Positions 1-11,447 of a stretch of 64,000 bases of DNA are shown in pieces. The position numbers and the translations under genes are program-made. This DNA comes from Psococerastis gibbosa. Taxonomy: Eukaryota > Arthropoda > Insecta > Psocodea > Psocidae. The notes beneath the pieces are model-generated. The model saw only the letters and a program-made list of their open reading frames with translations. It ran no database searches and had not been told where the DNA came from. The stretch spans positions 4,154,001 through 4,218,000 of the forward strand of contig OZ020489.1 in NCBI GenBank assembly GCA_963971405.1. The letters are read 5' to 3'. The first letter of the stretch is position 1. Each line of letters opens with the position of its first letter.

Positions 1-48
1 ACAACCTTTCGGGTGAAAGTCTGTACCACTACTCTACATGTCCTTAAA
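1..48 (-). repeat. SINE-B fragment (tRNA-like head)
   Basis: This is the reverse complement of the tRNA-like head of the SINE at 744-960. It shares the segments reading GTAGAGTAGTGGTACAGAC and CTTTCACCCGAA on the minus strand. The copy is cut by the window edge. Together with the copy at 744 it forms an inverted pair about 0.7 kb apart. Confidence 0.6.
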
Positions 49-179
49 ATGTCGTCCCTCGTCCTTTCCTGAAGCTAATATTGCACGGGATAAGTACAGA
101 ACATTAAACAGTGCAATAAACTAGCTAAAAGTTGCACCGGAAGACACTTGGCCGATAATGATCCAGCGGTTCACTATAG

Positions 180-560
180 CGACTACCGGAAGAGGAAAAT
201 CCATTGCGGGTATAAAAAATAAAATTTCACAGGAAGTATCCGATCATAAAAACAAGAATGAGATGCCATTCGGTAGAAGAAATGTTTCTCTACATTTTGC
301 TGTACATTAAGTGGGCGTCCGTGTTACTAACAATGATCGGCCACAGTCATTGAACCATTTCTTTGAAGAAAAAAAAAAAAGTTGAGGAGTTCCAAAACTG
401 CGGCCAATTGGTCTTAGTGGTAGCCACATACTATGCATAAAAATAAATAAATAAGGACTTATTGTTTCTAATACTATTACTTTATGACCACTCATTTATG
501 ACTCTACGATTGATATTTTCGGTTGTATTAGATTTTACTTTAAAGGAAAAAAAACGGACT
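180..560. repeat. Dispersed repeat H, copy 1
   Basis: The block from about 230 to 540 resembles 46120-46450: a line around AATGAGATG, then AAATGTTT(T)CTCTAC, CCAATTGGT, AGCCACAT, CTATGCAT and CTACGAT in the same order. No coding capacity or clear termini are visible. Diverged pieces also occur near 640-740, 21380-21480 and 43380-43480. The class is unknown. Confidence 0.45.
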
Positions 561-743
561 GCTGACCAGTTACTACAGATTTCAAAATATTTTGTTGACA
601 GTGACAGTGCAATATTTTGACGAAATTAACTAATTTCTAGTTCCAGTGGTCAGATGAAAAAATCATAAAAAATTCAAACTACCTCGAAAAGCAGTGCGCG
701 TCCCCGACTGGTTTACAACTATTAAATCGGTTTAATTTGTATC

Positions 744-960
744 AGGACATGTAGAGTAGTGGTACAGACTCCGACTTTCACCCGAATGGTTGTTGGTTTG
801 AGCCGCACACTTGCTACATTTTCTGGCCATGCTTTGGAGGGCATGTAAAACAGGTGGTCCCGGGCTTTCCTAGTTGAGTGCAAGAGAGGGCTTATAGCCC
901 TAACTCCGGCTTAGTAATAGAACAAAAAAGTCAATATTTATTTACTTATTTATTTATCGG
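744..960 (+). repeat. SINE-B, tRNA-derived SINE, most complete copy
   Basis: An A-box-like stretch (GTAGAGTAGTGGTACAG) is followed by a B-box-like stretch (GGTTTGAGCCG) about 40 bases later. After the head comes a non-tRNA body (GAGGGCATGTAAA, then GGTGGTCCCGGG, then GAGAGGGCTTATAGCCC) and an AT-rich tail of TTTA/ATTT units. The body recurs in reverse at 6525-6690, 13805-13890 and 20290-20500. It is a Pol III-type retroposon with no protein. Confidence 0.7.
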
Positions 961-1067
961 GGGGTTTCAGAAGTAATAATAGTTCGGATGAGACAATATA
1001 AATTTCCTTCGAAAGCTTGCAATTTTTTTAATGATTTTTTTTTAATTTTTAGGCGCGGGATTTGCAC

Positions 1068-1145
1068 CGGTCGGCATTGGACAAGGGACCTATGGGCCAC
1101 TAGAATATAAGTAGGCCTGGGTCCATAAAAAGTACTTTTAAAAAA
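1068..1145 (+). repeat. Repeat C, 3' fragment
   Basis: This carries the 3' part of dispersed repeat C: CGGCATTGGACAAGG, then ACCTATGGGCCACTA, then GTCCATAAAAAGT. The same order is seen at 18890-18965. The fragment is 5' truncated. Confidence 0.55.
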
Positions 1146-1746
1146 CCTCTAATATTGTGCTCTTTATTTATATTGTCAAAAGTCAGAAGTACATAATTTA
1201 TAAGAAAAAATGTTGAAAACTCTACCTCACCTAAATATCCCCAGTAGAATAAGAAAAAAAATATACAAGACGCAAAAAACTACCCCCCACACCAATGTCA
1301 CAGAGAATTAGTGTAAAAAGGGGATAACCTAGACAAAAGTTGAAGAATGTTGGAAGTTGATTCCCAGGACAGAGTCTATATAAAAGACCGAATAAAATGC
1401 AGGGGTGGGTATAAACAGGTGCAGGTGTTCTTACTATCTATGTCCAGGTCCAAATCAGCCTCTCATCAGGTACGGTGTACCTTGCATCTCCGTGGGAGAA
1501 TATCTGGGACGGAAATGACGTCATACATTCAGTATTATAGTCACTTACTTCAATCAGGTTGTCTGAGCCCTGAAACTCTCGATTGCAGTTTAATTTTGTT
1601 TGAGGGTGTCGCTGAGAGACGCGAGGGAATTTCGGCACTTCGCTACTATGCCATTTCTACCAATTGTAGGAGAGAAAACAACGCACATCCTAAATACCTA
1701 ATGTGGGTCTCGGCCTGAGGACTCGAAGAATATACTCTTTCTAGCA

Positions 1747-2393
1747 AGCCCGTAGCCAGGATTTTTTTTCGGGGGTGGCTGCGGCAACTGTGTTCCTATC
1801 CAGTGTAAAAAAAAATTCTTGAATTCAATTGTATCTAGTGTATTCTTTTGAGGTTATGGTGTTACTGAGTATATATGATAGCATAGGCACACCAAACGTC
1901 AATTTCTAGGCGGACTTAGTTTTGGTGCGAACACTGACACAATATTTTGCGGAAATGCGGACTAAATCCTAATGTTACCATTACGACGGTTTAGATTGAA
2001 TGGAAATAATATTGCATTTCAACCCAAATGGGGGGTTCGGGGGTCTCCCCCGGGGGAAAATTTGAAAATATTAGTGCAAAATAGTGGGGTTTTACGCATT
2101 TTAACAGCAGCAAAAGATAGATTTTACAAAGCTTACAACGGAATACTTACTCATAGAAATGATATTGCATTTAAACCAGAGGGGGGCCTCCCCCGGGGAA
2201 AAAAATCCACATATAAGTGCAAAACAGTGGGGTTTTACAGCAGCAAAGCTTACAAAGGCATGCATATTCATATATATGCAAACAGGGGGGCCCGAGGGTC
2301 TCCCCCGGCGGAAATGTTTTTCAAAAGTTTTCATTTCGGGGGGGGGGGACTGCAGCCCAATAAGCCCCCCCCCCCCTTTGCCTACGGCCTTGC
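1747..2393. mobile_element. Non-autonomous element with GTAGCCAGG-type inverted ends
   Basis: The left end reads GCCCGTAGCCAGG and the right end is its imperfect reverse complement (CCTACGGCC preceded by a C run). The interior contains a duplicated module of roughly 190 bases: GTGGGGTTTTAC, then AAAGCTTACAA, then a G-rich/C-rich block with CTCCCCCGG. Related interior sequence is found in the elements at 13893-14153 and 24045-24333. The open frames across it are low-complexity and I do not regard them as genes. Confidence 0.5.
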
Positions 2394-2529
2394 TTTCTAG
2401 ACAACTACCCTTTTTGGGCTGTTTAGTCCTAGTATATACAGTATGTTACAATACATCGTATCTATATGTTACAAATGAGGACGTTCTAACCAGAGTAAAG
2501 CGAACCAAAAACTCCGGTTGCATCGATAA

Positions 2530-2645
2530 GTAAAAGAAGAGCTCACTGGATTGGACATTTGCTTCGACACGAGAACTTCGTAAGCTGCATCATAGAGGGA
2601 ACAATAGAAGGCGTCCACCGACCTGGGCGCCTAAGAAAGAGCCGG
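2530..2645 (+). pseudogene. Non-LTR retrotransposon RT-tail fragment
   Basis: The plus-strand reading gives HWIGHLLRHENF, then IIEGTIEG, then GRLRK. This is the stereotyped C-terminal tail of many arthropod-type non-LTR retrotransposon polyproteins, where a GH(I/L)LRH block precedes IIEG and G(R)xRK. It is cut off at 2646 by the neighbouring inverted-repeat element, so only about 38 residues remain. Confidence 0.55.
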
Positions 2646-3262
2646 TCCGAGTTTACTCGAACATGCTTTCCAATTTATCAATTAGTAGATAGAGAAAATG
2701 AGTACTTTCATGGCAAATAATTTTCCTGTAGTTAAATTTCGGACATCTGAAAAATGACTAAAAAATAATCTTTCTACGGAGCCTTTCTATCGATGATTTC
2801 TACCTTCAGGCATCTTTTAGTTAGGTGTTAAATTGAGTAACGAAACCGAACAGCTTGCTTCCCCAAAAACTAGTTGGTTTTGTGCAAAAATGTTTTTTTC
2901 AAAAAATGATATAGAAAATTCACGCTCAAAATCATTGCGTGCCTTGTCATTATTACACCTCCAGTGACGTCAGGTGGACAAATTGTGGTTAAATTTCGGA
3001 TATCTCGGGGGGGGGGGGGGGGGTGTCCCGAGGTATGATATTTGTGAACCTACATGCCAAATTTCATTAAAATCGACCAAGTAGTATGTCCGGAAATCGA
3101 TGAACAGACAGACAGTCAGGCAGAGCGACAGACAGACATTTCGTAAAAACCACTTTTTTGGGTTACTGGGACCTCAAAACGTGTAAATCCGTTGAAATCT
3201 CGGAATCGAAAATTGCGACCATCACAAAGCTTTCCTTATACTACCCATAAATTGGAAAGCAA
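2646..3262 (-). mobile_element. Repeat B, internally inverted copy
   Basis: The ends match repeat B in reverse: the left end carries GTCCGAGTTTACTCGAACA followed by GCTTTCCAATTTA, and the right end carries TAAATTGGAAAGC. The middle (about 2745-2990), with AAAAATGACTAAAAAATAAT through GTGACGTCAGGTGGA, is in the same orientation as in the plus-strand copy at 4098. Part of the element is therefore inverted relative to its ends. A G run is at about 3007-3023 and the CAGACAGA tetranucleotide stretch at about 3105-3140. Confidence 0.65.
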
Positions 3263-3274
3263 AAACCAGTGGGG

Positions 3275-3477
3275 ACTAAAATTTCGCGTAGTCTAGGATT
3301 TCTGGAAAACCTACGAAACCGAAAAGAAAAATACCCGAACATATTATGCACAAAGTAGTCTTCAACAACTTAAACGCGCCAAATTTTTAATAACTTGCTC
3401 AGTTAATGAAATAAAAATGAAAAGTATTTAATTTTGGGGTGTCAATTTTCTACGTAGCATATCCTCTTAATACGTTG
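3275..3477. mobile_element. Repeat D (TTAA-type MITE), right-end fragment
   Basis: It ends with GGGGTGTCAATTTTCTACG and ATCCTCTTAA, the same right terminus as at 9940-9993. The interior motif TTTAATAACTTGCT is shared with other D copies. The left half is missing. Confidence 0.5.
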
Positions 3478-4097
3478 GTACTTGCTGTACGGCTATAAAA
3501 TTTGTGTAAAAGCGTCATAAAAATGTTAACAACCTCAACTCATTTTGACCACCCCTGTGAATAATTAGTACAGGGCCATTTGTAAAGGGCGGTTCCCACT
3601 ATATTGTAGGCGTGGTGCGAGCCAGGAGAGGGGGGGGCTGTTGCTGTATGGCACGAAATAGAAGATTCAGGGCGGGAAATGTACGTAGGTTGGGGGGGGG
3701 GGGGCAGTAAAGTTGCCATATTGATTCTGGTGTCAGATACTCATATTACCACAAATTCATGGGCTGAGACTTGAGCCTATTCCCACAGAAACTTCACTTT
3801 CTACTTGAACTCTCCTGTTCCTTGCGCGATTTTGAGAGTTTGCTTAGCCATTTCCTAGAGTTTAGAAAAAAACTATTTTGGATAAGGGTTAGAATTTTGG
3901 AGTTTTTTAACTTATGACCATGTGTACTATTGGGCCCATTAGAGTATTGGAATGTTAGCAAGTGCGGTAATGGCCTCTGGGCTACAAATATGCATGTAAA
4001 TTCCTAAAAACGTTTTTTTTTCGCACCAGCATTACCAAATTTTACCCCTGGGTGAGAACCCAGGCCTCCTTCCCTGAGTGGTGCCACAGTTAATTTA
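3478..4097. other. No gene; G-rich tracts
   Basis: I see no coding region or recognisable element here. Two G-rich patches stand out (about 3626-3640 and 3690-3706). Confidence 0.5.
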
Positions 4098-4945
4098 TTG
4101 CTTTCCAATTTATACGTAGTATAAGGAGAGCTTTGTGATGGTCGAAATTTTCGATTCCGAGATTTCAACGGATTTACACGTTTTCAGGTCCCAGGAACCC
4201 AAAAAAGTGGTTTTTACGAAATGTCTGTCTGTCTGTCTGTGCATGGATTTCCGGGCAAACTACTCGGTCGATTTTGATGAAATTCGGCATGTAGGTTCAC
4301 AAAAATCATACCTCGAGACCATCTTTTTTATTTGGGGCTAACTCAAATTGGGGGGGGGGGGGGGGTTTCATTCTCAAAAAACTCCAAAAAAACGTCAACA
4401 AAAATTATTTCTCAAAAACGGCTCCAACGATTTCTTTTAAATTCACATATATTCTAGTCGTTCTTAATGTTGATAAAATGCGGGGGTCGCTTACCCCTTG
4501 ATAGTTTGCTTCTGGGGGTAAAAAAATAAAAATAACTTAATTTTAATGAAAAATGACTAAAAAATAATATTTCTGCGAAACTTCTCTATCGATGATTTCT
4601 ACCTTCAGGCATGTTTTAGGTGTTAAGTTGAGTAACGAAACCGGACAGTTGGCTTTCCCAAAAACCTATTTGCTTTTGCGCAAAAAAATTTTTTTTTTTA
4701 AATGATAGAAATTTCACGCTGAAATGCATTGCCTGCCCTGCCATTATTACTGTGTTGTAATGTGTTTTAAATATATTGAGGTTACCTCACCTCCAGTGAC
4801 GTCAGGTGGACACCCCCCCCCCCCCCCCCGAGATATCCGAAATTTAACCGTAGGAAAATTATTTACCATGAAATTATTCATTTTCTCTCCCTACTAATTG
4901 ATAAATTGGAAAGCATGTTCGAGTAAACTCGGACCGGTTCTTTTT
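4098..4945 (+). mobile_element. Repeat B, full-length copy
   Basis: It starts with GCTTTCCAATTTA and closes with TAAATTGGAAAGC, a 13-bp perfect inverted terminal repeat about 0.8 kb apart. Beyond the right repeat is a short palindrome (CGAGTAAACTCG) and CCGGTTCTTT. Inside are a TGTCTGTC microsatellite, a G run near 4351 and a C run near 4813. It has no transposase. Copies: 2646-3262, 36047-36847, and partial ones at 10685, 19745 and 38845. Confidence 0.7.
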
Positions 4946-5230
4946 CTTCTTCTGCCGGTACTCCCCTGCGTCGAAGGAATATATTTATAAAATATATAAT
5001 CAATTATACCCTTGCAATACAAAAAACCTGTGGGCCCCCAAGTTAATAAACTTGTCGGGGGCTCGCACAGTAAACGCTATAGATGCAACATGTTTACTAT
5101 TTCACGTACAGTATGTGTTAGCAAAGAACTTAGTTTTAATTTTAAATCAGTTTTAAACGTATTAATTTAGTTTTTCCATTTATTTATTTTTCACTCTTCC
5201 TCTCGTTGTTTTCTTCACTATTTAATTTCA
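4946..5230 (-). mobile_element. Non-LTR retrotransposon 3' UTR fragment
   Basis: It is nearly the same as the 3' untranslated part of the element at 8090-9010: GGTACTCCCCTGCG, CGAAGGAATATATTTATAA, CTGTGGGCCCCCAAGTTAA and GTCGGGGGCTCGCACAG are shared in order. The A-rich 3' end abuts the end of repeat B. The coding part is absent, so this is a 5'-truncated copy. Confidence 0.7.
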
Positions 5231-5356
5231 ACCATTCAATAATACCTAGTACAAAGTTTTTGTTTTGTTTTTAGGGAGGGTTAGCATGAAAACAAAGCTT
5301 TATAGTCTCATTGCCTTTTGTCTATTTTCAAAAGTCGTTATTAATTTCATTTCATT

Positions 5357-5480
5357 GCGGTCGGAGACGTGTCACAACTCGACAGAAGTACCTATTAAGT
5401 TGCTTAGTGAGGCAATTGAAGAGGTTAATCGGATACATTCATTAAATTGTTTGTAAGCGATTAAGCTTTCAAAAATGAAA
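5357..5480 (+). repeat. SINE-A, 5'-truncated copy
   Basis: It carries the SINE-A body GTCGGAGACGTGTC, ACTCGACA, GAGGCAATTGAAGAGG, GGATACATTCATTAAATTG and an A-rich tail. The A-box head found at 17919 is missing. Confidence 0.6.
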
Positions 5481-5956
5481 ATAAAATAAAATAAACAAAT
5501 TGTATGGTTGTATCCTCACGCTGAGCTATTTCTCTATAATTTCCCCTTTTCTACCAATACAGTGAACACTTCTATTCTTAGCCGCAGTAATAAATTAACC
5601 TTGTACCTCGGGCTGCAGCTGGAGCAGTCAGTGGCTCCAGAAAAGATTAATACCAATAAGATCATTTCAAAAATCGAATTCCCAAGCTACCAAATTTTCG
5701 TAGCCATATGGTTCTTGTACATAGAGGCAGTAAAATGACCATAAATTTCACAGAAGCGTGGGAAAATCATAATAAAATAGATAGCTTCAACTTGTTTACA
5801 ACAACATTACCCAGAATATAAAAGGGGAGACTCTCGACACAAACCTTCAGTGATACCCTCGAAAGGAAGCAAGGGCACTCGAGAATGTGGAGCCAACGAC
5901 ATGCCATGTCTAGAAGTCACCCGATTTGATTAGCATTTATTTAATTATTTTAATTA

Positions 5957-5992
5957 CAATAATAATAATAATAATAATAAAAATAATAATGT
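5957..5992. repeat. (AAT)n microsatellite
   Basis: A run of AAT units with one interruption. Confidence 0.9.
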
Positions 5993-6002
5993 CCCGAAGG
6001 AA

Positions 6003-6105
6003 TTTTAATGAATCTAGACCTACTTATAAGTGGTCCATTGGTACCTTGTCCAGTGCCTATGGATTTCGGACATTATTTTAATTGTTTCCGAATTACTGAT
6101 CGTGG
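6003..6105 (-). repeat. Repeat C fragment
   Basis: In reverse it reads as the 3' part of repeat C: CTAGACCTACTTATAAGTGG, then ACCTTGTCCAGTGCC, then GGATTTCGGACATTATTTT. Confidence 0.55.
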
Positions 6106-6524
6106 TGGACCCAATCTTTTTTTGTCATTAATGCTCAGGTTATCGCTCCCTCGTGTGATGGTGCCGTAAACAAACTTAAGTTTTTGAAGAAACTTGAACA
6201 TGGTCCGCGGCGAGTGCCCACATTAATTTGTGAAGCGCAATCGCAGCAACACGATCTTCTTTCTGGTTCTATGCTATAGCTAATTAGGTAATAAAATGCC
6301 GCTCATTTATTATCAAATTATATACAATTGAATAAAGAATAACAATTTTTACAATAGTTTATACAGGTACGGTATATGTTTTAATGCCAATGATGATTTT
6401 GGAAAGGATAAGTGACAAGATAAGTGACAGTATTTAACAACCAACTAGGTATCTAATTTTTATAAATAAATTTGTATTATTAGTATTAAATTGTAATTGC
6501 TGTTGGTATGAATATAATAAAAAA

Positions 6525-6690
6525 AAAAATAATAATAATGACTTTTTATTCTAGCGGAGTTAGGCCTATTAAGCTCTCGCTCACACTCAACTAGGAAGGC
6601 TCAGTACCGACTGCTTTACAAGAAAACCCAGAAAAGGTAGCGAACCAACCACCTTTCCGGTGAAAGTGAGCCCAAACATCTAGTCATTCT
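6525..6690 (-). repeat. SINE-B copy
   Basis: This is a reverse-oriented SINE-B: an AT-rich tail, then CGGAGTTAGGCCTATTAAGC, CTCACACTCAACTAGGAAGG, and the B-box side CGAACCAACCACCTTTCC. The A-box side is degraded. Confidence 0.6.
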
Positions 6691-7317
6691 ACATCATTGG
6701 CACAAGGCTTGAAAAGAACTTCAAGTCAAAACAACAGGCTATCTTCAGGGTTAACCCGGAGGACATCTTACAATGCAACCCTTTAAAAAACTACCCCTGC
6801 ATTTCCATACCAACACAACACCCCTTCACCTTACATTGAATCCAAAATAAGGGTTGTTTTGGTGTCTTATGGCCCAAGGCCGACCTAGTTCTTAGCGTCT
6901 GCAATATCAGGTGCCGCTAGTAAGGAATTTTACCATTTTTAAAGAAAAAGGTTAGTTTTTTCTGGTAGCGATGGCTCGTTGAAAAAGGGATCTTTTAACA
7001 TTAGTCAAAATTTATGTCACCCTAGGATTTCGTTAAGAATTTTATGTCTTTTAGGACCATTAGAAGTGACAGCTATAGAGGGGGTGAAAAATTGCGGTTG
7101 TCATATAACATTTTTAATTAATTTAGATATGATAATTAATTGTTATTGGTATTATCGTATCGTTGAACACGATTTTACATATTTTTGTAAAGTTCGATTA
7201 AAAATCCTATAGGCTACCTGTGCTTTTGGTGAATAAATGACTGAAATTTAAAAATAGTTTGTAAACAAATGATTGATGACCGAGTATTTTGGCGAAATTA
7301 ATTGATCTGTCTGCAGC

Positions 7318-7372
7318 CTCGAGGATTTCAGTCACGTAGGAAAGGAGAGGTTCGAACCCTCCGAGTCGAAAT
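7318..7372. other. B-box/T-arm-like sequence
   Basis: GGAGAGGTTCGAACCCTCC has the form of a tRNA T arm with a canonical B box. No full cloverleaf or convincing A box could be built around it, so I treat it as a remnant of a tRNA-derived SINE rather than a tRNA gene. Confidence 0.3.
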
Positions 7373-7628
7373 TAAATGAAATCACTTTGTAGTTGAAAAG
7401 TAAAATAGTAGTAGTGGCAGTAGAAGCGGCAGAAGCGCATTCTTCGTCTGGCTGTACAGCCCTTGATGAGCTAAGCCTGCTCGAAAACACTCCTCCAGTC
7501 ATCTCGGTTTTGTACAACGCTCCACCATCTACGGACTCCCAACTAGAAGTCCAGTAGAAGTACGTTGGCCAAGCTCAAAACCACCCCCCCCCCCCAGAAT
7601 AGTCAGAATGAGAAATGCATAAAAAAAA

Positions 7629-8056
7629 CAGTAGCAGATCCAGAGATGGGCTAATGGGGCCACTGCCCCCTCCCCCCTTCTCTAACCTAACTCACACTAG
7701 ATAAAACGCGCTTTCAAATTTTTTCAAAAACATTTTCACGCATCCTACGGCAGCCACGCATCGGGCTGCCCTGGGCGCAGAGCGCTATACCTTCATAGAG
7801 ATATCGAAGTGACGGCGGAGGAAATATTAAATGTGTAAGCGGTGAAGCTTCCGCGCAGAATGCAACTGGCCTTTGAACAGCTTAAATTAAGCTGCTTAAC
7901 AGTTTATATTGTAATCCATACATTTCAATACAAGTAATTAAAGTGAGTTTACTATATGCTTAAGTCTTCACTCTATCATAGACCTGCTGACTATAGACTT
8001 TCCATCCACTAGTTCAGCCCCCTCCCCCCTTCCAAAATTCTATAGGTCCGCTAGTG
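7629..8056. mobile_element. hAT-like MITE candidate
   Basis: The left end CAGTAGCAGATCCAGAG is an imperfect inverted match of the right end (CTATAGGTCCGCTAGTG), and each is followed inward by a C-rich block. Both ends resemble the hAT-type terminus CAGTGGCGGATCCAG. The flanks are A-rich on both sides, compatible with an 8-bp duplication but too simple to prove it. No transposase is present. Confidence 0.4.
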
Positions 8057-8089
8057 TAAAAAAATATTCAAAACGCAGGCTATTTTTTT

Positions 8090-9010
8090 TTTTTCTTCTT
8101 CGGCCGGTACTCCCCTGCGCCGAAGGAATATATTTATAAATTAACAATTATACCCTTATAATACAAATAACCTGTGGGCCCCCAAGTTAATCAACTTGTC
8201 GGGGGCTCGCACAGTAAACGCTGTAGATGATGCAACAACATGTTTTCTATTTCACGTCTGTGTTAGCAAAAAAAACTTAGTTTTAATTTCAAATCAGTTT
8301 AATTCATACCATTTAAAATTGTAAGTTAACGTAAAGAGTAATTATAGTAAAGTAAAATAATTAAAGTAAAAAGTAAAATAATTAAAGTAAAAAGTAAAGT
8401 AAGTTTTAAAGCGAAGTATTTTAATTCAAAAGCCATTTTTTAATTTTCGTTTTTATCTCTCCTATTTTAGTTAATTTTTTAAGTTGTATGGGCAATTCAT
8501 TAAAAATTTTCGTTATACTATTTAATCTATTCCCGTATTTGTTGTAGGCTGGTTTCCAATTGACGTTTCTTGGATTTCGAGTATTGTGATGTGAATTGTT
8601 TTCTGTTTCTATGTTAAAATTCTTGTCAAAGAAGTTATATTTAATTACTTTAAATGTATAGAGTTGTTTTAGGTTTAATATTTCGAGGTACTTATATTTA
8701 TCATCAATGTGGTTAAATTTTTTGTTTAGTTTGTTTGACAATATATTCTTAATTATTCTATTTTGGGCATTTTGCACTTTATTTACATAAGTGTTTTCGT
8801 CCCTGCACCAAGATGTTATTCCGTAAGTTATTACAGACTCTATCAGGGCGTGATAAACATTTTTTATTACTTTCCTTGGCATCCCGTATTTTAATTTATG
8901 GAGAGCTGCACTCCCAGATCGCAGTCTTTTACACAATGACTCTATATGCGATTGCCAGTTTAGATGGCTGTCAATGGTTAATCCCAAATATTTGTGCTCT
9001 TCTACCATGT
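8090..9010 (-). pseudogene. Jockey/CR1-type non-LTR retrotransposon, 3' end
   Basis: An open frame at 8421-9008 (195 residues) contains HKYLGLTIDSHLNWQSHI, the block after the polymerase core of Jockey/CR1-type reverse transcriptases, followed by the thumb-like IxSVITYGITSW and a basic C-terminus. The 3' UTR runs to about 8090 and ends in an A-rich tail. The 5' side is cut at an (AAT)n array at 9018, so the polymerase active site and endonuclease are missing. The same 3' UTR recurs at 4946-5230. It is presumed dead on arrival. Confidence 0.8.
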
Positions 9011-9017
9011 CTATATA

Positions 9018-9019
9018 TT

Positions 9020-9058
<39 letters not shown>
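9018..9058. repeat. (AAT)n microsatellite
   Basis: About 13 AAT units directly abut the truncated 5' end of the retroelement. Confidence 0.9.
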
Positions 9059-9644
9059 GTTTATATTTGAGCCATCAACAGATCAGGTCTACAACGATGA
9101 CACTTACATGGTACAGTGCATGCAACCAAAAAATACACACAAAGGCTTTAAAAAAAAACAAAATAAGTAAAATACTAAGAACTAAAACTACATACCTATA
9201 AATCAACAATTCACACTACGGCACAGGCCTGCTTACAATGCCCAAGATAGCTGTTCTGAAGGATGGTAGGCTCAGTGCAAATGGATCAGGAACATTAAGT
9301 TTGTTTATAACCCCAATGATCCTAACAAACGGTGACTTACAAGTAGAGTCGGCAACATTTACTCATATTTACTCAGCTAAATTACCATTTTTGGGTAAAA
9401 TCGGTATAAAGCACATAATCGTGTTTTTGAGTATCATTAACAATGCAGCCTCTGTTCAGCCCAATGCACGAAAGACGAGCTGTGAGAGGCCAACAGCGCT
9501 GCCTACAATTTCACCCGATTCTGGGACGTTCGCTTGGACACGAAATAGTAAGTAAAGAAAGAGTAACAATATTTCTGCAGAGGAAATGTAATTTCATATC
9601 GGTACGGCAGAAAAACGGGGGAATGTTTTGTTTACATTTACCCA

Positions 9645-9993
9645 GGGTAAGCGGGCACAGAAAATTAGCACCCCAAAATGTGTAGTTTTTATTTACTTTC
9701 TATTTTTTAATTAATTAACAAAGCAACTTATTACCGATTTGGCTCATGTAAGTTGTAGAAGACTACTTCATGCATCATATTACAATAGGAAATATTAAAT
9801 TTTTGGTACCTTATTTCTTTCACAAAGAATAGTGGGAACTACATGACCGAAAAATAAAAATACCCGATTGTATGATGCACGTAGCCTTCAACTTAAATGA
9901 GTCAAATGTTTAATAACTTGCTGAGTTAATAAAATAAAAAATGAAAAGTAAAAAATTTGGGGTGCCAATTTTTTACGTAGCACATCCTCTTAA
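9645..9993. mobile_element. Repeat D, TTAA-type MITE
   Basis: The left part carries AGCACCCCAAAAT and the right part carries AATTTGGGGTGCCAAT, an inverted pair. The right end is CATCCTCTTAA. Shared interior motifs are AAGTTGTAGAAGACTA and TTTAATAACTTGCT. The left terminus has decayed. Confidence 0.5.
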
Positions 9994-10220
9994 GATCGTC
10001 GTAGTAGGCCCGCTGCTCATATACAGGTATTAGTTATTAGCACATTTTGCCTTTGGGCCCAGAGAACAAAGCTTCTCATTCTTATTATATTATCGTATGC
10101 ATGGCTGGGGTCATTAAACTTGACCTACCTAATTTAAACGAAGGCTACCTTACTTGCGTAGAAACTGTCAGGTCTGATAGCCGAAATTTACAAAAATCAA
10201 GAGCTATCGTATTTGGAACC

Positions 10221-10361
10221 ATGGAATTTCCAACTTATTCGTTTTTATTGCTATTATTATTAATACTTTTCAATATATTGCAACTTGTCCGGGGTTACTG
10301 GACAAGGAAAAAAGTGAAGTGGAGCTACAAATTGCCATTTAAATTAAAAAAAGCTGAATAA
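10221..10361 (+). CDS. Hypothetical small membrane protein (doubtful)
   Basis: A 46-residue frame (MEFPTYS start) has one strongly hydrophobic segment of about 18 residues (FLLLLLLILFNILQLV) followed by a highly basic tail (RKKVKW, KLKKAE). The same frame is open upstream to an ATG at 10047. AATAAA lies right after the stop. The family is not recognised, there is no supporting neighbour, and the flanks are repeats. It may be chance or a retroelement remnant. Confidence 0.12.
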   Translation: MEFPTYSFLLLLLLILFNILQLVRGYWTRKKVKWSYKLPFKLKKAE

Positions 10362-10679
10362 AATAGGGAAAATAAAAGATTAAAAATCTATATACAATAC
10401 TAACTAATTGGTCATTCTATTTATTTTACATAGGGATAGTGTGCTTTACTGAACCTTGCCCTCCCAGCGACCCCATCGGTTTTCGGGCATTGTTAGTATT
10501 TAAGTATTGTTTTTGAATGAATTTCTAGCCGTTGGTTCACTCCTCACTGCCAACATACGCCGATAGTGTCAATGGTAAGCATGCCTCAGCTTATGCCCAT
10601 AAAATAATAAATCATTAAAAATAATAATAAAATAAGAATCAATAACAAAGTACGGGAACGAGTCTATTTATCCGTTAGT

Positions 10680-10900
10680 ATAAGAATATCCTTCTGCTTC
10701 GAAATTTTGAAACTCGAGAAATCAACGGAATTGCACGTTTTCTCAGGCCCCAAGAACCCAACAATGTCTGTCTGTCAGCGATGTACTTGATGGATTTTTA
10801 TGACAGGTTCAGAAAATTCATACCGCAAAGCAGTTTTTATTTTGGGGGCTGGGGCTATTATGGGGGGGGGGGGGCTTACATTGTAATAAAGAAAACGGCG
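10680..10900 (+). mobile_element. Repeat B, degraded fragment
   Basis: It retains AAATCAACGGAATTGCACG, CAATGTCTGTCTGTC, CATACCGC and the G run near 10862, in the same order as the full copy at 4098. Both termini are lost. Confidence 0.5.
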
Positions 10901-11447
10901 AAAAACTACTGAGGCTGTAGAGGTAAATAGAATTTCTCACCTTTTTTTATTCAGGTAACTAACCTTATGCTACACTAAAATATGGCCAAGCCTAAATTCC
11001 TTCACCATTTACAGTTTCATTTCTTTTCCTTTCAAAAGCTTAGCGAGGGGGCTACCTGCCCTGTCCATGACCCCTAAACGAAGCCGCTGAACAACCGAGG
11101 ATAGATTAGTTTTGGAGGCACAACGTTGTTTGCCAAAAAAAGGTGTATATATAAATTCTCAGGTACAGTGGTGTGCAGACCAAATACGTCGTAAGCGAGG
11201 TACATTGGTCTATGAGGTGAGTGACATGGCTCGTACCTTGGGGCCACCTCCCTCATCCCGATCACGCATACCATACCCGTGGACTCGACGCATTCCGACA
11301 TACTGTACCCAACACGGTACCGACGGTACCTATTTCACTCGACTAATCAAGAGCACAGGGTTTCACAATTTATATAGGTACCCATATAATGTTGTCTCTT
11401 AAACTGTTATTTTCAACGCCTGCTTTTAAGCAACCCTGTCGGCCTGG

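Noticed and set aside
1972..2533. Overlapping plus-strand frames of 124-142 codons
   Set aside because: Low-complexity translation of a G/C-run MITE with internal duplication; no family resemblance.
4946..5230. CRISPR-like or operon-like structure
   Set aside because: All repeats in the window are eukaryotic transposable elements or microsatellites; no prokaryotic system is present.
8813..9070. Plus-strand frame over the retroelement ending in poly-Ile
   Set aside because: Antisense shadow of the minus-strand RT frame and of the AAT array.
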